Assembly: GCA_947396885.1 (NCBI GenBank)
Contig: OX377202.1
Coordinates: forward strand, 33,347,407-33,411,406
Direction of reading: 5' to 3'
Origin: Heligmosomoides polygyrus polygyrus
Taxonomy: Eukaryota; Nematoda; Chromadorea; Rhabditida; Heligmosomidae
Length of the DNA stretch: 64,000 bases
Below the pieces are notes generated by a model that searched no databases, was not told the origin of the DNA, and saw only the letters and a program-made list of their open reading frames with translations. Shown here piece by piece: positions 12,001 through 24,000 of this stretch. Every line of letters begins with the position of its first letter. The first letter of the stretch is position 1. The translations under genes were made by a program, and so were the position numbers.

Positions 12001-15000
12001 CAGAAGAAATTGCGGGCCTCACATGTTGCAAGGAAATTGCAGGTCCCAAATAGTTACAATAGGACTCCTATGATGGCTGCTACTAAGCACTTGTACCAGT
12101 TCATGGACACATTGGTAATGTGACACAAGTCGGGTAAGGAAATTTCAGTATTGTTACTTGTTTCTCCTTTGACCCACTTGTGGAGTAGCCCGTTTCTTAT
12201 ATGAGTAAATTTAAGGATCCCGGCGACTGTGATGGAACTCAGGGTTGCCGTAAAAGACTTCCAAATAACGGGAACGTTTGGTGACATGAACCTGGTGTAA
12301 GACTGAGTGTTCCCCTGTGCTAATTGGATTCCACCTGTGGTACACCGTATATAATATGGTTCTCCTTCCCAAATCTTGATTATTCTTAATAACCCGACCA
12401 CAAATAGAGAAAAATTCCCGATCGATCTGCTGTGGTTATGTTCTAGATTTACTTATTTGTGTGGTCGCAGGTTGTAGCGACTTTTCCTTTTCGGAGTTCT
12501 TGTTCTAGCTGCTCCCTCCACAATGTCTTATTCCTGAGGAAGTGCTGAGGTATTTTCGAATTCGCTTTTTGGTTCGGAGAGTTCCAATGGAACAAGCTGA
12601 TTTATGGGTCGTCGAATTTTTCTTCCCGAGAGCATAATGACAGTTGCCTCACTGCACCACTAGTACTCACAAATTCCAAGATGCGCCCCATTTTCCAGCA
12701 GCAGGTTGAACTGGATCGCAGATCAGTACTAGGTTGTTCACTTTAGGTACGCAATGTGATCCCTTCTGTTTTCCTATTTCGAGTTGATGTTTCTCCCTTA
12801 ACTGCGTCAAGTAATTCCGTTTGCCATGCTTTCCAAAAATTTTCGGTAAGCTTACAGGAGAATTGAAACACGCTGACTGCCTGCAACTTGGTTCTTATGA
12901 CTTGCTGCTCTTCTGGAAGCACGAACGTAGAATCGTCTTCGTCTTTCTTCAGGCAATCCATTGGTTATGGAATCTCAAACTCGTTCTGAAAAAAGTCAAT
13001 AGTTCGGAGAACTTGTCCCTCGTTCGAGTCTTTATGTATTAGAGGGCGTGTGTTGAGCAGGCACTCTATTTCGGTTAAAATTGTATGGAGCTCATCATAA
13101 GACGGTTTTGTTCGGCCCAGTGTTTTGTATAAGGAGTGTTTAACTGATTTTATTAGTCTTTCGTAGAAGGGGGCATACGGTGTTATGTAATGCCACTCAA
13201 TTTCATTATTGCTTGTCATTGTTAGCACTTACGGATCGCTTTCGGCGGTCGCAGCACAGTCAAGAAGGATTCCATCCCCTAGTGTGAAGGTTGGCGCATT
13301 ATCTTTTGTGACTGAGATAGGGATTCCTCTTCTACTATGAAATCTTCTGAGCATGCGTAGGAACGATGTCGTAGAGGTCGGCTACCACATCGAGATAGAT
13401 AAGTCTAGTGACTGTGCAAGTAATAATGCATCCGTAGCATTTCCCTTCATTTCCGTCTGGTTGCGCCCCGCATAATGGTCCAAAATAATCTAATCCCACA
13501 TGAGCAAAGGGTCGGGATCGTTAAACGCGCCGGTTAGGAAGAGCTCCCTGGTTGGGATACTTGAAGGGTAAATTATTGAATTTTTTGATATGGAATACAT
13601 TTCTTTACAATGCCTGTGACTTGTGCTCTTAATGTAGGAATCCAGTATCGCTGCCTGACAACGACCATGGTGTGGCTAATTCCTGGATGGCCAATACTGT
13701 GAGCATCACAGATGATGGCTTTTGATAGCCAGGAATTTTGCAAAATAATTAAATTAGATTTTTTGCTTCTTCTGTCAATTGACTGTGTTCTAGTCTCCCA
13801 TAGCAGCGTAGTAACACTTCGTCGTCAGCTTTTATGTTTAAGTGGTGTGGAGACCGTAAAATTAACTGTGTTATGTTGGATTTTTGGTGAAGCCTCACCA
13901 GCAGTTTACCCGCTGCAGTTATTTCTTGACTCGAGATAACTGTTGAGTCAGTGTTAAATACGCGGATGGTGGAGGAGACTTGTATAGGTGAAGGACGTTT
14001 TTTATTAACTCGGTTAATAAGCTAATTGACGAACCGAAGCACGTAGGAGACAACTCGTTTGTCTCGCTAAGAGGACGGCCTTCAAGGAGCTGAAAGATGT
14101 CTTCTACATCGTGTTGCTTTTTAGTCCGGTTCGCCCTTTGGCTCGCTACGAGAATCTCGTTTACATCTGTCGGAAGAGGAGGACCTGGGTCTTCTCCCTT
14201 TCTTTCGTAGGCCTCCAAATATTTTATCATCTTCGACAAATTATTTATTGGCTCTTTGAGCCCGTCCTGTCCACCAAAAATGCTACATCAACTCATGTTG
14301 ATCTAAACCACGGGTTTAGAGTTGTTGGAATATGACCGAAAAACACTTCACGACCGCAGCTGTGGAGGTGGTTGATGATTCTTTCATTTTCCATGAGTAT
14401 ATTGAATACCCTCACTCCAGCTTCCTTCAGTGGTCGGGATTTGATCCATTTCAGTGTTATTTCGGAGTCAGTCAGGATAAAAACTTGACGGATGGCTAGC
14501 ATCGATTGGACTTGTGAGACCACTGCGTTAGTAATTCTTAGCGCTAACGTGACGGCATTTAACTCCAATTTCGGTATAGTAGCCTTCGATTTGATCGATG
14601 GCAGCTTGCTTTTTGCTATTAGGAGGTTAGAATCGCCCTCTGAGCAAAGGTAGATGCATGCAGCAATGGCCTCGCTGCTAGCGTCGGCGAAACTGACTAG
14701 TACCGCGTTCACATTCTTTTCCATCAGAAATCGCGGAATAGTTTTTGTGAAGCCTTGCATGTTTTTGATAACTTGACCCCACTTTTCTTCAAGATGCGGA
14801 GGAATCTTCTCATCCCAATCTAGCTCGTGTTGCCAGAGACAGCGTATGAAAAGTTTAACTTTGTGAATGAGAGGTAACATGTGTCCCAGGAGATCACATA
14901 TCGAAGCGATGGCGCTGGCCACTGTTCTTTTTGTTAGATGCGTCATTTTCGAAACAAGTGCTCCGTCACGCCTATCGGCGCTCCTGGCACTTGCGCGCTT

Positions 15001-18000
15001 CGCGCGATGTTGCAGTATCACTAAGCTAAGGAGAATCACATCAAGTTAGCTGCTCTACTTGCACAGCTTTCTTCCCTACCTAGGAGTAGAAAAGGCTCGC
15101 ATTTCGTATAGAGCATTACGTACCATTAGTATATGGTGTGATAGGGCGATCTATTGGTTCCCCACTACTGGTCTTCCCCTATTGAAACCGTCCCCCATTA
15201 TACTACTGTTTGGGGATTCAGATAGACGTGCCGAAAACATCATCCACCCTCAGCGGATGATGTTTTCGGCACGTCTATCTGAATCCCCAAACACGCTGAG
15301 CGAAGCCTTTGGTACGTGCCTTGAGTCTCAGACACGTCACGCGACGTATTCTGCACGTCTTTTAAATGCCTGGCACGTAGAAGACGTCTGGGTATTTTCC
15401 GCGCTTGGTAACTTGATCAGTATCGATTGATGGTAATCAATACTTCAAATTTGTGTTTCAGTTTTGTGTTGAGTGACCTCGACTGCCTCCAGGGCTAAAG
15501 TTTTAAACCGCCTAGACGACATCCACAAAAAATCTATAGCTTTATCAATATCCATTGATGGCGATCGATACTTCAAAAGCGAATTTAAGATTTGTGTTTA
15601 GAGACTTCGACCACCTCCAGAGCAGCAGTTCCCAGGCAGGGAGAAGACCTCTGGGTGTTTTTCGCTATTTTCGTGTTTTCGTGCCGTAATTCACCCCACC
15701 CCCCCCCACCCCTTATTTCCTCCCGCCCACTAACTAAATCCACACAAAAAATCGATAATATGGCCCAAATGGATTGATGGCGATGGACACCTCAAATGTG
15801 GACTTCAAGCTCGCCTTCAGCGACATCGACCACCCCAGGACGGAAGTCCCGGACCGCAAGAAGGATATCCGCAGAAAAATCGATATTCAGCCATGATTTT
15901 TGAAACTTCACGCACCAAGGCACACTGCACGTTAAAGAGTGTAACCGTACTGATGTTTCAGGGCGCCTGCACGACATCCACAGAAAAATCGAAAATATCG
16001 ATCGATATCGATTGCGTCCCTGCTGTGAACGCCTCCCGTCGATGATTATCTAACTGCCCAGGCACGGTCGCCGACGTGTTCGACACGTCTACGGCTCGCC
16101 ATGCAGGGTTGCCGACGTGCTGAATCAAGTGTCCAAAACCTTTCCCAAGGATCATTCTTGTCGTCTTCAGTATGGGAATATACAATGCTATTTATTTGCC
16201 CGTCGAGAAACCAGAATCCATCCCATTTCCCAACTCGTTCTTGTAGTTTTTTGGACAAGTGCTGCAGAGCTGTCCTGTGACTAAATGGCCTAGACGAGTT
16301 GGCATGACGTGGAGCCCAACTGTGTCTCTTGATTGAGCGGGGCCTCTTGAAATACCTGGTTTACCTTAGCAGTTGGTTTAGCGATCTTTGGACTTGTGCT
16401 TTTTGTAAATGTCTCTCTCCCTTTACCCACGTCCTCTTTTTTGGCTGCATAGAATTAGGCGCGGCGCAGATCAAGCACAGTTTATTTTCACGCAGGCATT
16501 GAAACCTCTCTTACGCGGTTTTATATCTATCGCAGTCAAAAGACTTGTGGTTTTTGTGGCAATGCATGCCCGAAGCATTGCTTTTTGTACCAAAACGCGG
16601 TTTCTTCCCAGAAACTGATTTACGCTGTGGACTGGATGTTGAATGTTTACGTACAGCGAGATCACTTCCTCATTGGAAATGATTTCTTCCAGGAAATCTA
16701 GTAATGAGCTCATTTGGAAGGGATTCTCGCTTCCTGCTGCTTGTTTTTTGGCCAGAACTTTCGTTGTACTTGTTCTGGAAATTTTGTTAGGACCTTTTTT
16801 ATTAGCCACTGGCTGTCCACATGTTCTCCCTTAAGCTTTAGTTGTTCTACGATTACTTGGATTTGCTCAAAGAGTGACCTTTGATCGTGCAAAGAAGAAG
16901 ATCATAGTGAACATTTTTCCAACTTCTCGATGAGTCGGAAAACAAGTTCTTCTGAATTCCCATACTTGTTTTTGAGGAATTCGATGGCCTTGTTGTAATT
17001 GTTCGTCGTCACTTGAAATTTTTTGACGGACTCCAGAGCCTCACCTTTAAGCGCATTTAAAAGGTAATTGAATTTAAACAGCTCTGGTAAAGTTTGAGAA
17101 TGAACGTTTTTGTTGAACAATTCGCAGAAATTATCCCAATCCCATATATTCCCTGAGAAGGTGGGAATCGGGAAAGTGGGAAGTTCGATTTTTCTTGCAA
17201 CTTGCGTAGGGTGAAGTTCCACTCGCTGGACTGGTTGTGCTGGAGTAAAGCACTTGTGGACTTGAAAGCACGTACTCGTGCTTGAAGGATCAAGGTATAG
17301 TCGAAGGCATCTATAAGAGCTTTTTCGGCTAAAGAGGTGTACTGCTCAAAGTCTTCCTCTTTTGAGGGCCAGTCAGTCCTACTGCTCATTTCGGCTGCAT
17401 AGTCATGTAGGACTTGTTTTAGTTTTGATGTGCCCTCTTCCATTGCCCCTACAGCTTCCTCTAAGCGTGGAAAACTTCGAAAAAAGGTTTGGGTCTGTTC
17501 CACATTCTATTGATGTTACGCTGAGTTTTTCCAGTCCCTCTTCTTTGAAGTGCGTCAATACCGTTTCCAGTTTTGCAGAGTAGCGGGTAATTAACCCTTT
17601 AGGGGTAGCAAGCTGATTACGCCATGATTTCTCCAAAAAATGGGCACGAATATGAAATTGATAGGTTGCCGGAAAGGCTTCAAAGAATCGCGAAAGGTCT
17701 GTGATGAGTGAAATACTGACCTGAGATCGGTCGGCTGATGCATGATGAAAGTGCTTCACAGAATCCTGAAAAATCTGTGATGAGGATTCACAGAATCGTG
17801 AAAGATCTGTGACGAAATGCTGACCTGGGATCGGTGGGCCGATGCACCATGAAAGTGCCTACTCTATCTCTTTAGACCTATCCCACTTGTGTGGTGCCAC
17901 GCGGGACTCTTAGCTGCTGACGAACTTGCGCTGTACTTAACACAAGTTATTTTATAAGTTTATAACACAAACAAAGAAGAAGACTCACAAGCAGTAGAAC

Positions 18001-21000
18001 TTTGGAGGAGAGAGGGCACTTGAGAGCTGGAGATCGCCAAGCGAGAAGAAGTAGAAGCGGTTCCCTCTCTCCCCTCCAACGCTTTTACACAGCCGTATAC
18101 TGATAGCGATTAATAACGACCAGGATAGCTGCGAGCCGCAGCTATCGTTTCGAAACAAGGCTTCAATAACTCACACCAATAGCACACGAGGGTGAAAGAA
18201 TCAAAACAACACTAAAACCTACGAACAATTCAAGAGATCAAGTCGACCTTGTCGACACGGCGATCGATAAAGCGTAACGTACGGAGGAGTCGGTTGAAGA
18301 ATTCCCACGACTCAATATCGATTACAGCGGTTCATCCCCGTGTAAGAGCCGAAAATATAAAATGACGTTAAGAAATAATCGACATGACCGAACTTTACAG
18401 CGATTCTTCACTGGACACTTTCGATAAATAAGTTTCATCACAATAAAGCACACCAGAACTCAAAAAGCCAACAGAACAAACAAACACCACTTTACACAGC
18501 GAATGCAAAGGAAGATAATAACACAATTACTGAGACATGAATCAATCAGTCCACCGAAACCTTAAGGGCTGGCACGGGTCGACAATCAATCAAACAGGAG
18601 CCAAAAATCCCCTAGCGGCCTGGGGCACTGGTCATGTGGCCCAGGCAAGTAGTGAAAGAACGACTTCCACACTCAGTGGCAGCAGAGAGAAACCATGAAG
18701 AAGTTGACGAGTCACTAATTGGAGGTTCGACCGAAATCTCTGGCGGAACGACCACGAAAGAAACGACAAGTCACTAGCTTATGGCGCGATCTACTGAGGA
18801 AGCGCGTTACGGAGCAGTGAACGGAAAAATGGGCGATCCGCTAAGGAAGCCCGACAACTGTGCGTCGACAACTGTGTGTCCACCTGCGGCAGAAATAGAT
18901 AGACTCGCTCTCAAAAGAAGAAAAGGCCCAAGACCCCTTGATAGCCTTAGCACTCTTGGCGGGTTCTCCCTTTAACCAGATTCCCGCGGCGCATTTACAG
19001 TCTCACTTGGGGGGCGTTTGCCATCACCTATGTTGATCCCTAGCCTTCGGATCGCCTGTCCTACTTGAGACGCGTTTTCTATCAACGTGGTCACCATACC
19101 TACTGAGCCCTGCGTTTAAGGGGCTGCCTTGATTTGGTGAGTTACCATTTCGCTTCTATCCTAACACAATAAGCTTCTTCTGCTGCCTTTGCTCAACCAT
19201 TTGAATGCACTCAGGTTCACATAATCAGAGTAAATGGTTATTCCGAAAGGGAATTGGGTGGCATAATCGAAGAAATGAAAAATCGTTTCCTTTGTGAAAT
19301 GATTTAGGGTTTATTTATAACAAGCGTCACATATTATCATATTTTTTATTTATAACAAGCGTCACATATTATTTCTGCGTCACATATTTAGATATAGTAT
19401 AGCGTAAAGTAAAGCATTGCTCGGAATTTTACTACAGTTCAAATTTTACATCATAGTCCAGGTATGCTTAGTAGCGCTGCGCCAGTTGAGCTTGCCGCGT
19501 GCGCCGCGGGAAATCGTATGATCAGACTTGCAACCTTCTACTCTCAACGCCAAGCATTAGAAACAATCATCGAAAATCGTAAAGATAATAATGGCAAATT
19601 ATGAAACCAATCTGAGCTCTCAGGTACAACGAGAAAACACTATCAAACAGAAGAAAAGGAGGCAAAGAAAGCACAGATTCCAGCTTGATCCTTTTTAAAA
19701 ATAGGAATTAACTGTTGTTTTACAAGATCTGTCTTTAGAGAAAGTTTATGAAATAGATGACACATCCTCGTGTGTTGTATCAACGGTTTCCCAACTGCAA
19801 GGTTTTGCTTATGGCCACATGGATAAGGATAAAGAATAAGAGACGGCGCTCACCTATCCCTTTTCGGGAAGCACCACGCGTTCTACTTCTACGGGATGTC
19901 GTACAGGCAAATTCGTTGCGTATTTGACCTATACAATGAGGTTTGGTGGCTTGCCGATTGACATGTCAGTTTTACCGTTCCCAGAAGTCTGGTATCTCTG
20001 TCCTCAAACGAGGGAAAAGCTTGGTTGGCTTGGGCGAAAAATCCGAACCAAGAACCTCGTATGGGATGCGCGCGACAGCAGGCTCCTTCGACTGCACTCC
20101 ACGCGCACTGTTCCCATGTCACCTCACTTGAACCTTTTACTGTTGGTAAAAGTATGGCAACCAGAGATCCTCTGTGATGAGCAAGATCAGGTAAGCCACA
20201 GGAAAATCAGTGAAAGTGACAATCTTTTGGAACTGAATGCCTCCATCTGTTTGAAGCGAGTACTTACTCGTATCTATAAACGAAAAACATTGCCAAAGCG
20301 TTTTAACTAGGTGCGACTAATAGTCCGCGGTGTCGTTCTTCCTGTGCTCACATTATTTCCGTTACCATCCACTGAGGTTCATGAGATAGTGAGCGAGCTA
20401 AAAATTAAGTAATGTATGAGCTTTGATGCTCCTGCTGTTGTAAAGCATTCCTCTGGACACACGTACATCATAGGATGAGTAAAACGTGTATTCCTTAACC
20501 CTTCCTCTAGCCAATTATTCCCTTTTTAGTGGATATTTTCGCTTTCCGTTGTGCAACTTCCACGTATTGGCAAAATTTCATCTGTTTTTGTTGGTGTCAC
20601 ATACATGGCTTCCTACATTATTTCAATCTTGGTAAGTTTACGTAATGTTAACCGTTAACCTTATATTACCAAAACATGGACAATATAGAAGATTTACAAC
20701 TGTTTTCTGTCTTCCTTCTAGCCTATACATACACATATTTACGACTATTTCCTAAAAATTATTATCTGCAGTTCATTCTTCACATCTAGGTGATGGTGTA
20801 TGTTGAAAGAACAAACTTTGAACTGTGGAGGAGAAACCGCGGCGCGCTGAACTTCTCACAAAATTATCAGGCAAGCATTTGTTTGCATTTATCAAAACAC
20901 TGATTTTCTCGTGAAAAAGAAAGTAGGGAAGCAGTATTTTAGCTGCTTTGCGGAGCTCCGCAAGGTATAATAATTGTGCGATTCTTTTGCCCAAATACTA

Positions 21001-24000
21001 ATTACGTGAGTGACTTGAATGAAAGACACGTGCTAACCAAAATATCAATAAATTTTGCGCGGTCTCTTGAAGTTCGTTCTCAGATTTTAATTTATGTGTA
21101 TGAGAACCTGCGAACTGTAGGGGAGCGACAAACATGTGTAGCAAAACAAGAATTAAAAAATTGAGTACTGCTCGTGACAATGAACGTCTTGAAATGCGCA
21201 TACAGCAGTCATGAATATGTAGACGTAGAGGAAGTAGGGAAAATCTCTGTCGCCCTTCTTGTGAAGGACGACGGAACGCATTGCTATTATCTGGTCGAGA
21301 TCCATCCGTTCTGAACGTAATATGTTCTTTCGTGGCATGTATAGTTTTTGTTCTTCATATCAAAGAAGCACGTATGGAAGGTAATCCAGCTCAGGTGGTA
21401 CTCTCAGGTTGTTCAGGAAGTTTCCCCCACTTCAACAATTTTTAAAATTTATGACTTCCTTTGAAGGCATTCAAGAACTGATGCACCTAGCACTATTATT
21501 ATCTACACACGTTGGATGACATCTGCAGCACGTCTTCTGAATCCCGGCGCTGGGCACTTGATCCCCATCCATACCCTGGCGCGTTGCCCGCCCAAAATAT
21601 CGTAAACTTGGCGATCTGCCGCCTAGGTTATAGTTCGCCAACAATCGCCCATGGATAAGCTTAAAGAAAGCCCGTCTGGCATACGCCGCAGTGCCATAGG
21701 CATCTCTTTGCTTCAGTCCCCCATCCCCGTGACGGACAAGTGACATTAATCGATTATATATAGTGGAATACATTAATTAATCAATTGAAAATATAAATAG
21801 AAATAAAAATCGATAATACATATTTAATACATATTAAACAAAATAATAAATAAATAAAGAATGAAAATAAAATCTATTTATCCATTTTTCAATCTCTCTT
21901 CGACTTTTGGAGTCATGAAGTAGTGCTAACAGACCCACCGTCAATGCCTAACGAAAACGGTAAAGAATATTATCTCTTTTCTGGTTGGGACAGGCCCTTG
22001 AATGCTGCCGAGGATCTGCGTAAAAAAGTCGCCTGTTCTCTCGTTCGATGATGTTGATGTTAGCTTGACTTGAACGAAGCGCAGGATGTACACTGGTCGT
22101 CGCACGGTGATGATGATGTGGGTCCTTGTAACAGTGAGAAGGTTGCTGTATGTGACGGCCGTGAGATCACTTGCAGTATGGTTGGTTGAGGGCTGCAAAG
22201 GTCGAAGAAAGGTCGAAAAAAATCAAACATAAGCATACTAGTTAATAAATTAATTAAAACATAAATAATAAATAAATAACAATAAATAATAAATAAAATA
22301 ATAATATTTGTCCTCGATTTTTGGAATTCTGAAGTTATGTATGTTGTGGGCAAAGAAAAGTCGCCTGCTCCTTCTCAATGGCCAATCGAACTATGTGTTA
22401 TGAACGCTGTTGCTTTGGGTGTTTATTTTTGTGTTTATATCGTATCATCCAGGTTAAAATAAAGCTCTAATGTCACTGTGGCACACTACCGTGGTCAAGA
22501 CACACTCGACAAAAATGGATGGAGCAAGACCAGCAATGCAGGGGCAGCACTTCCGGACCCGAAACCCCGACCCTTTCCTGCAAGCCTGCCCCTCTAGCCA
22601 GGCGGCCATCCGGTCGCTGCGCCGTTGGTGGTGAGCGGCGCACCTCAATGTTCCACTTCGGTTACTGTATCGCTAAAAATCAAATAATTTCGCTATTGCT
22701 ACAGCCCCAAACCTTTCGCAAGTTAGATTCTAACCACGACATGGCAGTTCCAGACATCAGTTTGGCTTTATCGGCCCGCACTGAAGTGATACGGTTTTTG
22801 CCTTTTTGACCTACCCAGATGTCTGCATGAAATTTGAAAGCCACTGCGGTGTTTTTTTTTTGATTTTTATACAATCCCCTATAACCCTCAATAGGTCGTA
22901 TGCTGTTACAGGATGCTTTGTTGCGATTAAAACTCTTGCGCCAGGCGGGACTCGAACCCGCATCTTCTGCTTTCCGGGCAGCATGTTCGCTTTACACCAC
23001 CGGCGCTGTTTGACCGCACGTAACATCCGCGATATCCTCGAGGTCCATCAGCACCCACCCGTGATACGGGATGGGCCGGCCGCTGATATCAGCATGGAAC
23101 CGGTTAAGCTGAAGACCTTACTAGTAACAATGTTTGAACACATTTGCTTAAGCCTGGAGCGGCTGGAAGAGAGGCTATATGTCGCAACAAAGGAAGCCTG
23201 TAAAAACGTATAGCCTCTCTACCAGGCGCTCCAGGCTTAAGCAAATGTGTTAGAACCTTGTTACTAGTAAGATCTTCAGCTTAACCGGTTCCACGCTGAT
23301 CAGGGGTGCACATTTAACGGTTAATGATTTAACGAATTTAACGAATTAACGGCATTTTCGTTAAATTCTGGCCTAACAACCTAACGGAAATTTTTAGAAA
23401 TTTAACGGAATTTTTAATTTTTATTTTTAACGAAATTTAACGATTTACCGGAAATTTAACGAAAATTTTCCGTTAAGAAATTTCGTTAAAGAAATTTAAC
23501 GCACAAAATTTTGTGTGCACCCCTGATGCTGATATCAGCGGCCGGCCCATCCCCGTATCACGGGTGGGTGCTGATGGATCTCGAGGATATCGCGGATGTT
23601 GCGTGCGGTCAAACAGCGGTGTAAGGCGAACATCGCTGCCCGGAAAGCAGAAGATGCGGGTTCGAGTCCCGCCTGGCGCAAGAGTTTTGATCGCAACAAA
23701 GCATCCTGTAACAACATATAGCCTCTTTACCAGCCGCTCCAAGCTTACGCAAATGTGTTAAACCCTCAATAGGTCACTTTTAAAATTGCCACGGGACGTA
23801 CGTTCATTGGCCTCCCCTGTAAGACTAACCAGTAGTGATATTGGAGCCAAGGAGGCAAATTAGGGGCTTGCCCACTATCAATTCAGTCTCATACGAGAAG
23901 AGGTGATTTATAGCACAACAGTCGTTATATGATGCGTTCCCAGATTAACAGCTTCGGCGACTTGCTGTCGCGTTACAGCTACTTTTTGCTAATGAAATAG

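Larger units (their letters stand above)
22885..23772. repeat. Composite inverted-repeat element with tRNA-like units
   Basis: The outer arms start CCTCAATAGGTC at both ends. A tRNA-like unit at about 22920-23045 (minus) and its inverted partner at 23575-23690 are near identical. An inner hairpin pairs about 23095-23190 with 23200-23295 (blocks GTTAAGCTGAAGA, AACACATTTGCTTAAGCCTG). A hAT-like MITE (23301-23525) is inserted in the right arm. The whole could fold into a very long hairpin. Confidence 0.75.

Noticed and set aside
12054..12401. A firm env gene call after the BEL integrase
   Set aside because: Position fits but no diagnostic motif is visible, so it stays a low-confidence remnant.
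22931..23000. A tRNA gene on the minus strand
   Set aside because: The B box is perfect, but the anticodon stem is short, position 33 is not T, and the same unit recurs in inverted and diverged copies, so it is a repeat head rather than a working tRNA.
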